64,000 nucleotides of DNA. Origin: Bactericera cockerelli. Taxonomy: Eukaryota > Arthropoda > Insecta > Hemiptera > Triozidae. A program made the translations under genes and the position numbers. Below are positions 56,001-64,000 of this stretch, in pieces. The DNA is taken from positions 16,623,441-16,687,440 of the forward strand of contig CM044959.1 in NCBI GenBank assembly GCA_024516035.1, written 5' to 3'. The notes below the pieces were generated by a model. That model was not told the origin of the DNA. It saw only the letters and a program-made list of their open reading frames with translations, and did no database searches. Within the stretch, counting starts at the first letter, position 1. Each line of letters opens with the position of its first letter.

Positions 56001-59000
56001 GATAAAAGTACAAGCCTTACTTTATGAGCAAGGGTTGGGTGGAAGAGATTGCCTAAGGCAATAACCCCGCCCTTTAGTTAGGACATATATTATGTATATA
56101 TTTATTTATTTTTTCTTTATTTATTTCTACTATTATATTGTATATTGTATTTTCATTTGTAATTATTTGTATTGTATATAATATGTCCTATTACCTAATA
56201 AAGTGTAAATAAATAAATAAGGCGCGGATAAAAGTACAAGCCTTACTTTATGAGCAACGCGCGGATATGAGACTCGTCGACAGTGGGAAAGAGGAGACTG
56301 ATCTTGAGCGCTGAGTCATCCAGATTATACGTGGAGGCGGAATAGTCCCGGTACATTGCGTGGGAGCCCCCCAGAGTCGGACTGGAGGACCGGTATATTG
56401 AGTTGGAGCCCGAGGTGGGACTGTAGGACCTTTGACTGTGGGCCGGGGAGTGACCGAAGGACCGATAGCTGGGCGCGGGGCTGGCGCGTCCACTGCTCGT
56501 GGTGTATTCCTGATAATGGGAGATAAGGGTTATGTCTGTTGTTCCTTTTACAATGTTTAAATAATTTATTTTAAAAAAAAATTGTATATCACATAGATTT
56601 TATAATATTTAAGAGAGTTTAAGACACCTCCCAATAAGTTATCATTAGCTTAGGAGGCGTTTAATTTGTATATTCAATTTATGTAAATAAAGTTATCTTA
56701 TTCAATTTATTTTTATTTGTAAGATTAGTGTTTCCAACCTTTTGTTTTGTAGCCATGAAACAACAGGCTAACAGCTCTAGACACTTGTGCTCTGTGTTGT
56801 ACATTGCCCATCCTCTAGTGTGCCTCCCCTCTGATGGGTGAGAAATGACAAAATACTTCCCATTTAGGTACTGGGTCAACACGAGCGCACTGGAAGGTAT
56901 CCTTTACAAACAACTGTAACTAAATTTGGACGTGATTTTTTTGTCGGCTATGGGATTCGGACCCGGGACCTTCTGGTTTTAAATCACGCGCTCTATACAT
57001 ACAGAAAATGTATTAAAAATTTCTCTTCACAGCGCAGCGACATATTAGTATAAACCAAGTGTGATACCATGGCACGTTAACATGAATGATAGAACATATA
57101 AAACAAAAGAACACGAAATAACTTGGTAACAAAAACTAACTTTAAAAAAAGAAGATTTTCTAGTGTCAAAAAATGTTGCTCAAAAAAAATTTGCAAGGGG
57201 GAAATCATAGAGGATTTAGAAAAAAATAAAATAAAACAATTTTAAGGCGGAATAGGAAAATTGTCACTGTCCTGATGATTTTGTGACTGACCGTCGTAAA
57301 ATGAGTAATAAAAGTGGAATGAAAAAAAATTCGCAACAAAAAAATATTTTTTTTTACAAAAACGAACAATACTTCTGATTTCTAATATCAGAATTTTTCG
57401 GAGGTAAAATGGTTCAACAAAAAAAACGAATGTTTAACAAAAATAGTTTAAAGATAAGAACAGGAAGAAATGAGAAAATACATCATAACCGTGCAGCTTA
57501 TGGCACTTACCTGATTTATGTGACAGAGTGGAGATGCTCGCGAAAATTTACTTGCTCCTGATTTCTAATTATCAAGAAGAAAACAGAAAGGAAACGGACA
57601 GACACAGAAGGTGAGACTTTTGAAAGACAGATGTACCAAGAATTTAAAAATACATACTAATGTGTACAAAAATATTAATAACTGGTGCCTTATGAATAAA
57701 TACTTCTTGCGAGTGTATGTGCCTTAAAATTTTCTTTCTTTTTTTATAATGTTTATGATAAGAGTTTTACAAACTTATTCATTTTACAGCAATGAAACAA
57801 GAAACAATTTAGCTGTTTATTACTAAAGATATCACTTCTATTTAGGAAAAATTTCGCGTTCTCCCTTTTTATCTACATGAAGTGTAATTTTTGCAGACAT
57901 ATTGTACATCGCCATTCGAAGAAACTATTTTAAAATGTCTGTAGGTCAGTTTCTGTTTGTTATTTTTTATTTCTTGCAAAAAATAAAAATAAATACCTAC
58001 CTGCATATTATGTAAAGGAATGTCTTCACTCTGGATTTGTTTGAGTCTGATTCTTGGATCATCAAGACTGACATTTTTGGTAATGTGATTGAAGAAATAG
58101 CTGAAATCATGATAAAAAATTGAATTTATATATTATGTATTGAAAAACGTAAACTATCTTATTATACGTAAACTAAAATCTTGAAAAATGTGTTACTCTG
58201 ATAATAATTAATGATGAAAAAATATGAATAGGATTACGTATCAGGAGAAATTCATGGAGTAGGTGGGATTCAAACTAATGAATCCCTACATTACCTGAAT
58301 CACCAGACCACCAACTTAATAAACAGATCACCAACTTAACCACTATGACCACCAGTGCATTTTGCTTACAGCACAATACTTGTAGCATATCAAGACACCA
58401 AAAACTTCTGTGTGAAATATCAGCTTCACCATGAAAATAATATTATATTACATTTTTTTTTTTTTGTACATGTTATTCATATTTGTCATCCTAATGTAAA
58501 TTTATTATTAAAATACTTATATATGTCTAGGATTTGAATTTTGACGTAACTTACCATACCAAGAACTATGTGTGGAGAATATAGTGAATAAAATGTTAGA
58601 AAGTGAGAATAAGTTTTTGAGGATAGAGAGATTATGAGAGAGAAAGCAAGAGATGAGAGAGCAAGAAATCAGAGCAGTCGGGCCCTTGACGTTATCCCAA
58701 GGTGAGCCCAAGAAGCAGTGTGTCTGAAGTAATGTTCAAGTAACGGTTCCGGATGCACTGTCTTTAAATGAAAGAGATAGGTTTTTAGTAGGTGGAAATC
58801 CCACTCCCGATGTTCTCTGGGTGTCTTTAAAAGATTTTTCCCCTATCTCTTTCTCAAAAAAAACTTACCATACCAAGTCGTCTATTTCATAAACATTATC
58901 AAGGGAACTTGTCGGGAAAGTAGGTTACATCAAAATTGAATCCTAGACGTAAATATTTTTAATAATAAATAGATAAAGGTTACAGAGTTTTGTAGAAGTC

Positions 59001-59107
59001 CATGTGTACAGGTCCAGAAATTAGGTAGCTACTCACCTTTTACCAGTCTTCACATCAGCTTTTGTGTCCCATCCTGGAGGCATGTTCATGTGATTTAATT
59101 CAGACAT
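46525..59107 (-). CDS. WW-domain protein with three CUE-like ubiquitin-binding domains
   Basis: Exons: 59037-59107, 58001-58100, 57511-57564, 56247-56509, 53450-53659, 51540-51775, 50339-50492, 48348-48701, 47256-47368, 46525-46729. The start opens MSELNHMNMPPGWDTKAD, a WW domain at about residues 9-41 (W13, Y25-F26-F27, P39) with Leu36 where the second Trp is usual. CUE-like domains: about 143-180 (LLFPTVDE..LLIKYHNREALVVSAL), 235-270 (LKSVFPVADD..ATEALLKQGF) and 315-352 (LQTLFPSIPE..HILEV). Between lie a Ser/Tyr-rich region and Pro-rich linkers. Exon 8 carries six PPPQSSVVI-type repeats. The last exon carries several GPN/GP(T/R) motifs and ends with a stop overlapping AATAAA. Phases agree except exon 8 to exon 9, where AA|GTGAGT shifts frame; one more G at that donor, or use of GTGTGT slightly upstream, would restore it. 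WW plus CUE suggests a ubiquitin-pathway adaptor; this is inference and I do not recognise a named gene. Confidence 0.8.
46972..47116. mobile_element. MITE family M, right-hand copy spanning the LINE target
   Basis: Intact copy ending GTCTATCAATTCCGCTCT. The left flanking repeat has the same MITE cut off after ATTACAAAAAC, where the LINE begins, which pins one end of the LINE target site inside this MITE. Confidence 0.85.
47702..48085 (+). mobile_element. SINE family C interrupted by a MITE
   Basis: The head (47702-47740) and the rest (47975-48085) of a family C SINE are separated by about 235 bp containing a MITE of family M (47803-47937). Gives the order of insertion: SINE first, MITE later. 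Confidence 0.75.
47803..47937. mobile_element. MITE family M inside a SINE
   Basis: Complete copy with both termini, inserted within a family C SINE in WW/CUE intron 8. Confidence 0.85.
48125..48325 (-). mobile_element. Dispersed repeat family F, minus-strand copy
   Basis: Ends about 20 bp from the stop/donor of WW/CUE exon 8. Confidence 0.8.
48455..48600 (-). repeat. Coding minisatellite, PPPQSSVVI repeats
   Basis: Tandem 27-bp units inside exon 8 of the WW/CUE gene, about five near-perfect plus a degenerate one. They encode nine-residue repeats of Pro-Pro-Pro-Gln-Ser-Ser-Val-Val-Ile. Unit length is a multiple of three, so copy-number change would keep frame. Differences between units are mostly silent. 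Confidence 0.9.
49125..49440 (-). mobile_element. SINE family B, minus-strand copy
   Basis: Complete from A-rich end to the tRNA-like head (GAACCCGGGACCTTCCGC, AAGTGCTTAACCACTGAGCC). In WW/CUE intron 7. Confidence 0.88.
50185..50325 (-). mobile_element. SINE family E head, minus strand
   Basis: GTTCGGAGGGAACAGAATTT followed by an antisense tRNA-like head (GATCGAACTCGAGACCTCTG, ACACCACGGAGGCCGG). Ends just before WW/CUE exon 7, on its intron 7 side. Confidence 0.72.
50517..50756 (-). mobile_element. Dispersed repeat family G, minus-strand copy
   Basis: Complete copy about 25 bp upstream of WW/CUE exon 7 on the transcript. Confidence 0.75.
51338..51441 (+). mobile_element. SINE family A, 5'-truncated copy
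   Basis: Only the body and (ATT)n tail are present, lacking the tRNA head. It is followed directly by a minus-strand LINE tail (51442-51510). Confidence 0.85.
51442..51510 (-). mobile_element. LINE tail (family T), short
   Basis: Minus-strand fragment (GTCCTAACTAAAGGGCGGGG) just downstream of WW/CUE exon 6, in intron 6. Confidence 0.8.
51808..51932. mobile_element. Foldback MITE upstream of WW/CUE exon 6
   Basis: Termini ACCCGTATTTATGAACAGCG and GTTCATAAATACGGCTGT are inverted; inner segments are unrelated. Confidence 0.78.
51941..52149 (+). mobile_element. SINE family A, full copy
   Basis: Head to (ATT)n tail complete; in WW/CUE intron 5, immediately after a foldback MITE (51808-51932). 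Confidence 0.92.
52185..52530 (-). mobile_element. SINE family E with (GAA)n-type tail, minus strand
   Basis: Runs from CTTCTTCTTCTTTTACTCTG (tail complement) through CCTCATGGTTGAGG, ATGCCCTTCCTAACGCCAAC and TTACCCTCCATTCGCTGGGA to an antisense tRNA-like head (GGGGATCGAACTCAGGAT, AACCGTTAAGCCAC). Partial relatives: 50185-50325 (minus), 19260-19460 (plus), 36640-36760 (minus). The AAAGAAGAAGAAG tail resembles the 3' end of the RTE-like LINE. Confidence 0.8.
53213..53346. mobile_element. MITE family M in WW/CUE intron 5
   Basis: TAAGGGCGAAATTAATAGAC at the left and GTCTATTAATTGCGCACTAA at the right. Confidence 0.85.
53695..53865 (-). mobile_element. SINE family B, minus-strand partial copy
   Basis: Body only, without the tRNA-like head; begins about 35 bp from WW/CUE exon 5, in intron 4. 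Confidence 0.82.
53995..54683 (-). repeat. Higher-order repeat unit of WW/CUE intron 4
   Basis: An intron segment of about 160 bp (53995-54155; marker GTGAACGGCGCGCGAAATG on the plus strand) recurs at 54684-54840 and in part at 55308-55380. Each is followed by minisatellite units and then a piece of exon 4: 22 bp at 54661-54683, 189 nt at 55092-55280, the full exon at 56247-56509. This points to duplication of a larger block (exon end + array + intron) two times, with later losses. Confidence 0.75.
54189..54365 (+). mobile_element. LINE tail (family T) at array edge
   Basis: Variant ending TTCTACTAATAAAGAGTTTC; borders the exon 4 junction minisatellite. Confidence 0.85.
55092..55280 (-). other. 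In-frame duplicate of the 3' 189 nt of WW/CUE exon 4
   Basis: Corresponds to 56247-56435. It would splice at an AAATACAG acceptor (weak, purine-rich tract) and ends at the same AA|GTAAGG donor. Its 189 nt are a multiple of three and its phase (needs two bases, gives two bases) matches exon 4, so inclusion would insert 63 residues repeating the Ser/Tyr-rich segment and the first half of CUE1. Six base differences from exon 4 fall in five codons: four synonymous, one Ala to Leu. Whether it is used is unknown. Confidence 0.6.
55734..55921 (+). mobile_element. LINE tail (family T) inside the minisatellite, copy 1
   Basis: Splits a minisatellite unit between ATGAGCAAG and GGCGCGGATA. A near-identical copy at 56032-56221 splits another unit at the same place, so one insertion was later amplified with the array. 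Confidence 0.88.
56032..56221 (+). mobile_element. LINE tail (family T) inside the minisatellite, copy 2
   Basis: Partner of the copy at 55734, with the same unit breakpoints and only a few base differences. Confidence 0.88.
56715..57000 (-). mobile_element. SINE family B, minus-strand copy
   Basis: Body plus tRNA-like head (GGACCCGGGACCTTCTGG). In WW/CUE intron 3. Confidence 0.85.
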
Positions 59108-59239
59108 TCTCTATCAAGGTGATAAAATCAGGAGTTGTAAAATGAAACATTAATCTCTTTCATCAAGAGCTGCACAGTTCTGTATGATATTTAATAAGGA
59201 AACAATTCTGAAATAGAATAAATAAATAATGAAATAATA

Positions 59240-59432
59240 AGGGTTTGGTGGAAGAGATTGCCATAGGCAATAACCCCGCCCTTTAGTTAGTACATCTGTA
59301 CAATGTACATATTATTTCTATCTATGTTGTTTATTTTTTTCTTGTTTACATTTATATTGTCAATTTTGTATTTTAATGTTAACCATTATTTGTGTGTACA
59401 TATCTCCTTTTAATAAAGAATTTAATAATAAT
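59240..59432 (+). mobile_element. LINE tail (family T) upstream of WW/CUE start
   Basis: Begins about 130 bp upstream of the start codon of the WW/CUE gene, so it may fall in its promoter or 5' UTR. Confidence 0.82.
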
Positions 59433-59489
59433 ACCACATGATCAGGGATATACTTTCAAACATACAATCCTCTCTCATGCTGTTTGCTT

Positions 59490-59680
59490 TTATATTTTTC
59501 TTAAACAAGGGGTCTCCCTTTACAATAAACTACCTCCAGTAATCAGGGAAATGAGGGAAGAATTATTCAAAAACACCCTAAAAGATAAACTACTGAACCT
59601 TGCTCCGTACAGTCTAAATGAATTCCAGGATAGCCTGGAGAATCACAGTCCAAATATAACATCTAATCATATCTAAGTAC
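59490..59680 (+). pseudogene. Non-LTR retrotransposon RT C-terminal remnant
   Basis: Open segment reading GVSLYNKLPPVIREM, FKNTLKDKLL and YSLNEFQDSL, the usual C-terminal layout of many LINE RT proteins (short helix pair followed by YS-hydrophobic-EF). No RT core remains. Confidence 0.75.
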
Positions 59681-60394
59681 CTATTTTATCCAATCTAATA
59701 CCAAGTTTTTCTATACCATTTTTATTTTTATTTTACTTTTTTTGTATATTTTATTTTTTTATCCACTAGTCCTGAAAATATATCAGTTACCTTTATCTAC
59801 CACCTGATTTTATCAATGTAATTTTTATATCTTTTAACTCTCTCTTGATATATCATGTACCTGTAACTAGCAGACATACAAAAATGTATATTAAATTCTA
59901 TAATATAAATCAAATCAAATTATTATAAATGTATAGGTACAATGTAGATACTTGAAGGTTCCAGAAAAGAGAGAAAACTACACAAATACTAGTGGAACAT
60001 AAGATCTTGATAGATGTAAATAAAACAATAAATTTTATTATTATATATTGCTATACTTCTGTTATCTGATGTCAACTGATTTTTTTTCTTCTTCTTCTTT
60101 ATCCTATAATTTGTACAGGTGTGAGAGAAAACTCTCATTTTCATTTTTTGTACCCTAACTATATTTTAAAAAATGATGGGATTGAAAGAGAATTCCTTCA
60201 TTACCTTCATGAAGGGATAAGATATGTGATCTCTTCTGTCTGGTAAATTTATCATTAGACTTATTTGAATATTTGACACACCAAGTTGGGTACCTTGAGT
60301 GCGCGAGACATTTCTCCTACACTGCACTGCTTACATTTGTCTTTTTCCCCCAATAATTTCATAGTGTTTTTTCTTTTTAAATCTTAATATTATA

Positions 60395-60625
60395 TAAATG
60401 TCAAAGTCACTGACTGACCACTGACTGACTGATCATCGCTCTACAGCCCAAACCGTAAGTCCTAGGAAGCTGAAATTTGGTAGGTAGCTTTGTCTTATAG
60501 TCTAGATGTGCAATAAGACGGGATTTTTCGAAATTCCCACTACAACACCTGCCATTGGCGAAAAAGGATTTTTTGCTTTCACGGCCATGCCTCGGCCCGC
60601 AAAGCGGGCGACAGCCCGCTAGTGT
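60395..60625 (+). mobile_element. Dispersed repeat family G, plus-strand copy
   Basis: Complete copy ending ACAGCCCGCTAGTG. Confidence 0.75.
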
Positions 60626-61258
60626 ATCATAGGAAATTAACCCGTAAACCACGGATTTACGACTATTTGCTATCCGTAAGGGTTCCCTGACAATCTTTCA
60701 AACTAACTCCACAAAGAAGCTATGTAAATCTGCTAAAGCATTGGTGATTGACGGCACTTGCAGCAATATTTCGGCTTTCTCGAATGTCTTTTACCTATTT
60801 CTTAGTTTAATGCTAGAACCCCCTTAACTATTATCTAACAGGGAACCGTAACAAAGAACGAATAGACACAAAAACGTGATTTACAGCTTATTTTCCTGTG
60901 CTACATTGAATTTCCAACCTGAATGAGGCAGAGTGACGTTAATTTTAGGTGTCATAATTGAGTTAGGTACCAACCAAAGGAACATGAAACATCATCTTGA
61001 TCTGTTCTTTGCAGTTGAAAGATACTTAAAACTAAGAAATAGTTAAAATTCATTTGAGAAAGCCGAAATATTGTCGCAAGCGCCGTAGCTCCATAATGCT
61101 TCAGCGGATTTGGTTGAAACCAGTTCAATCGCTTTTCTGAGGAGTTTTAGCCCTTAATAAACACCCTTTTACTAGAAAGATAATCTAACAGGGAACCCTT
61201 ACGGACAGAAAATAGACGCGAATCCGTGATTTACAGGTTAATTTCCTATGGTATATTA
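60625..61258. mobile_element. MITE with about 65-bp inverted ends
   Basis: Left ATAGGAAATTAACCCGTAAA, CCACGGATTTACG and GTAAGGGTTCCCTG; right AGGGAACCCTTACGGACAG, ATCCGTGATTTACAGG and TTAATTTCCTATGG. A third, internal partial copy lies near 60838-60910. Confidence 0.75.
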
Positions 61259-62814
61259 AAAAGTACACTCTGTATGTCTGACTAAGTTGTTCATTAAATT
61301 TATACCTTCTTTTTTAAGGTAATTGTGCCCCCGTACCACTTTCGCGTTACTTCAGGGCACATTATAAGAGACCTGAACTTACAGCTCATTAATTGAATAC
61401 AAAGATTTCGAAATAAGGTATTCTTTAAGTTTAATTCTGAATGATCTAGAGTAGGCCAGATCTCTTAGAAACTCTGGTAATTTATTAATCTAAATCACAG
61501 TGATCACAGTTAATATGTATGTTTCATTATTTCTTCTTCATAGTGATGTCAGTCTGTTGATTAAATATTAAATGTTCTGATTTATCCCTATATTCCAATG
61601 TTAATTGGAGGGTTGTAACCAGTTTTAGTTTTAAATGTATTGCGATGAAGTTGGTTAGAGCGTGTGTTATGGCTGTGTATGCAGCTGTTTTGAGGAATTT
61701 TTCTAAGATTAGCACTAAAGTTAATGCAATCTAAACACGGTCTTCCTGCAAAGGTTAACACTTCCTCCACAAGGAGGGTAGACTGACTGCATCAGAAGAC
61801 AGTAGATACAACCAGGTCTCAAGCAGTGATGGAAATTCCTGTATTTCAACCTGATAGTTGCATAGTTTTCATTGAAATGATCCAGAAAATGTCAACTATA
61901 GAGCTTCTTATTTCAATGGAGTCTTGGATAAAGAATACCCTTCCTCCTGATTTCACCAACCCAATAACTGAAGCTTAGGTTATTGATGAGTCAGTACTAG
62001 GTTGAAGTCACAAACCCAATAAGCTGTTTTAACCTGGTGGCTCTCTGATACTAATTGGAACTGTACATGTACAGAAAAGGCATGCGATTTACCCTTGCAA
62101 ATAACAGTACAGGTTCTTACTTTGATGGAGTCTTGGTTCTACATACCTTCCTCCTGATTTTATCAACTCGAAAACTCTACTTTCAACAAGTAATATTTCA
62201 TAGGGACATTTATAATTGTAATATTTCATCAGGACATTTATTTTTTACAAATATTATCTAGGTTTGTACAGTGAAAAGAGGTACATTCAGGATATAATAA
62301 TAATAGAAATCCCCAGTACATGGGTATATTTATTAACAGAACAATACCTTTACCTATATGTACAAAATATCAAGCTCGCCGGGAGGCGAGCGCTCGTCAA
62401 GTAGCGCCAGCCACCCGGCCTATATTAACACGAAACAGAGTTTATATGTATTTTGTTTTATTGTTTTCGCCCACTTAACGCTAACTTTTATCAATTTTTA
62501 TTTCAAATTCGTAATGAGACGCGAAAATAGATTGTGTTTCACGAAAGCGCGAGGTTCCTACGTACAGTTAAAGTCGTTTACTGGCCACGCCGAAAATCTT
62601 GAATTTCATGAAATTATTCATACGGGTTTTTTTTTTTTTTTTTTTTTTTTTTTTCAGACCAATTTTCTGTCAAGGGTACAGCAACGTGTGCTTATCGTGG
62701 CAAGACGTGAGATACGTTTTTGAAAAGGGAATTTTCATCTCTGCATACCTTTTATAGTTTCAAGTATTTATTTTTTATAGGATAGGAGATATAGCCTTCT
62801 CAAATAAAACGGGA

Positions 62815-63190
62815 AAGTTGCACAGAGCCGCCCCTGGTTATCTTGGAGCTGCGATTGTGGTATTTTTCGAAAGGCCTTATCATAGGAAAAAATATAAAAA
62901 TATAACTAAAGTATTACACTGGACCAAACTTGAGTTATACCCTTTGAAAGGAATACTTATTATGGAGCCCAGAGCCGTCTATTATTATCCTAGAGTTGTA
63001 TTTCTGGTGTTTTTAGAAAGGTCTAGTCAAAGGGAATGAGATCACTTAATTTCAGATGGTTGAAACAAGTAGAAAAGTATTTAAAGCCATCTAAAGGAAT
63101 ATCTAAAATGAACCCAGGAGCCACGCCTATTTATCCCAAGTTGATGACTGAAGGTTCTTTCTAAAGGTCTAATTACGCAGAAATATACTA
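62815..63190. repeat. Degenerate tandem repeat
   Basis: Three decayed units share GAGCC..., a TTATC/TATCC step, a TTTTTCGAAAGG or TTTTTAGAAAGG step and a following AT-rich part, spaced roughly 110-130 bp. Short open frames inside are incidental. Confidence 0.5.
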
Positions 63191-63564
63191 CGATGTAAAT
63201 AAAATGTTAGAAAAATCAGCGACAGTGTGAGACATAAAAATAAAAAACTGAAATAAGATTTATGAGAGTAACAAAAAATCTTCGCCTCACATAGAACTTA
63301 AAATATGGGTGGAATCCAATCATCTTTGCTTCACCCAAGCTGCCAGCAGACTGAGGTATCAGTCAGGAAATAATAACGTTTTATAACTTCATTCAGAGAT
63401 TTCTACATCAAGAGGTAAACTAGGTCTATATTATGAGAAGTGTATAAAGTATTGGCCAGTAAGAGGAAAAATATTGATTAAAATAGATCAAAACAATGAT
63501 AAATTATATTATGTACCTATTGAGCAGTCTCTATGGTCGTCGACTGGTGTAGGTAAAACACAAA

Positions 63565-63670
63565 GTTTGCAAGGTGACCTGGGTTCGAATCCCGGCTAGG
63601 TATAATTTTTTTTTTACTCTGTACTTTGGATGTCCGGTTTTCTCGTGAGAAAAAAAACAGTAGTTGGTAG
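63565..63670 (+). mobile_element. SINE family D, fragment
   Basis: GGTGACCTGGGTTCGAATCC head followed by a T-run and CTCTGTACTTTGGATGTCCG. Near the right edge of the window. Confidence 0.7.
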
Positions 63671-64000
63671 TTTGCGTCAACCTCCTATGATCGTTTAATT
63701 TCGAACGAAGTGAGTATGGTTTAACTCGATCAATATTGATTTGTCACAATCTAATTATCCATCTACCTATGTATGTAACATTGTAACATGATATAATTTG
63801 CATTTTTTGTCCAATCGAGCTGAAATTTTCAGGGTATATGGATATATGCTTGCTTATTAATTTATAATTATTAAATGTATTATCTAGTATAATGTCTCAC
63901 TTCTTCTGTTTATACCTACCAACTGATTATGCTGAATTGACACCATGTTTAGTAACTCGAAGTTAGGCAAATATATGGGTCAACATTTCTTAGAGCCATA

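Larger units (their letters stand above)
54366..56265 (-). repeat. Minisatellite made of the WW/CUE exon 4 / 5' splice site junction
   Basis: About 28 units of 36-38 bp. Read on the minus strand, each unit holds the last 20 or so coding bases of exon 4 (GCGCCTTGCTCATAAA), the donor GTAAGG and a few intron bases (CTTGTAC). Blocks: 54366-54660, 54845-54975 and 55003-55110 (some partial), 55373-55730, 55920-56035, and the real junction at 56230-56265. The array lies in intron 4 downstream of the true donor and is broken by two LINE tails and a partial exon copy. Most units carry the exon copy variant (GCGCC) rather than the exon 4 variant (GCGCG), so the copy, not exon 4, seeded the array. Confidence 0.92.
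59433..64000. other. Right-end region without a recognised gene
   Basis: Upstream of the WW/CUE gene. Holds an RT remnant, family G, a MITE, a GC-richer patch at 62370-62440, a long poly-T (62625-62655), the degenerate tandem repeat and a SINE D fragment. Open frames here are short with biased composition; none resembles a known protein. Confidence 0.55.

Noticed and set aside
54366..56265. CRISPR-like array of direct repeats
   Set aside because: Units are contiguous without unique spacers, the context is a eukaryotic intron, and each unit is a copy of an exon/donor junction.
57511..57564. WW/CUE exon 3 starting at the later acceptor (GAGCAAGTA...)
   Set aside because: That start gives an in-frame stop; the TTGATAATTAG acceptor keeps the frame open and phase 0, so it was preferred.
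62358..63039. Possible small genes near the right end
   Set aside because: Frames depend on a poly-T run or lie in a degenerate tandem repeat; no family resemblance.

Overview
This is a eukaryotic, intron-rich, repeat-laden nuclear window. GC-rich exons sit in AT-rich introns full of young SINEs, LINE tails and MITEs. The three host genes fit an animal, most likely an arthropod (a neuronal-type tryptophan hydroxylase, an importin-7/moleskin orthologue); the order or species cannot be fixed from sequence alone.

Layout. (1) 180-17085, minus strand: importin-7 (RanBP7/moleskin type). Fifteen consecutive in-frame exons encode the first 729 residues; the 3' end lies off the left edge. (2) 17086-22815: intergenic, with a hAT element carrying an 8-bp target duplication and LINE remnants. 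(3) 22816-37976, plus strand: a complete 11-exon tryptophan hydroxylase (Trh), 525 residues, divergent from importin-7. (4) 37977-42165: intergenic, with a SINE, MITEs and a second hAT MITE. (5) 46525-59107, minus strand, convergent to Trh: a ten-exon gene for a protein with an N-terminal WW-like domain, three CUE-like ubiquitin-binding domains, a coding PPPQSSVVI minisatellite and a C-terminal tail rich in GP motifs. Its terminal exon is present twice because a full-length, ORF-intact RTE-like LINE (42736-45954) is flanked by direct repeats of about 1.14 kb that each contain that exon. (6) 59108-64000: no recognisable gene; LINE remnants and MITEs.

The main oddity is a recurrent structural pattern. 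In all three genes, short segments spanning an exon/intron junction have been tandemly duplicated into the neighbouring intron. Importin-7 exon 8 has three copies of its 5' edge with intact acceptors. Importin-7 exon 9 has a roughly 35-bp minisatellite made of its 3' edge plus 5' splice site. Trh exon 2 has one extra 3' edge with a dead donor. WW/CUE exon 4 has about 28 copies of a roughly 37-bp unit made of its last 20 or so coding bases plus the donor, and also a 189-nt partial exon copy that would be in frame if spliced. These arrays place many decoy splice sites next to real ones.

Transposable elements also touch gene structure directly. The acceptor of Trh exon 2 appears to be supplied by a tRNA-derived SINE. 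A repeat starts a few bases past the Trh exon 5 donor. A 1.5-kb palindromic mariner sits just upstream of Trh exon 10. All exon calls come from reading splice signals, phase and protein family resemblance by eye; no alignment or expression data were available.
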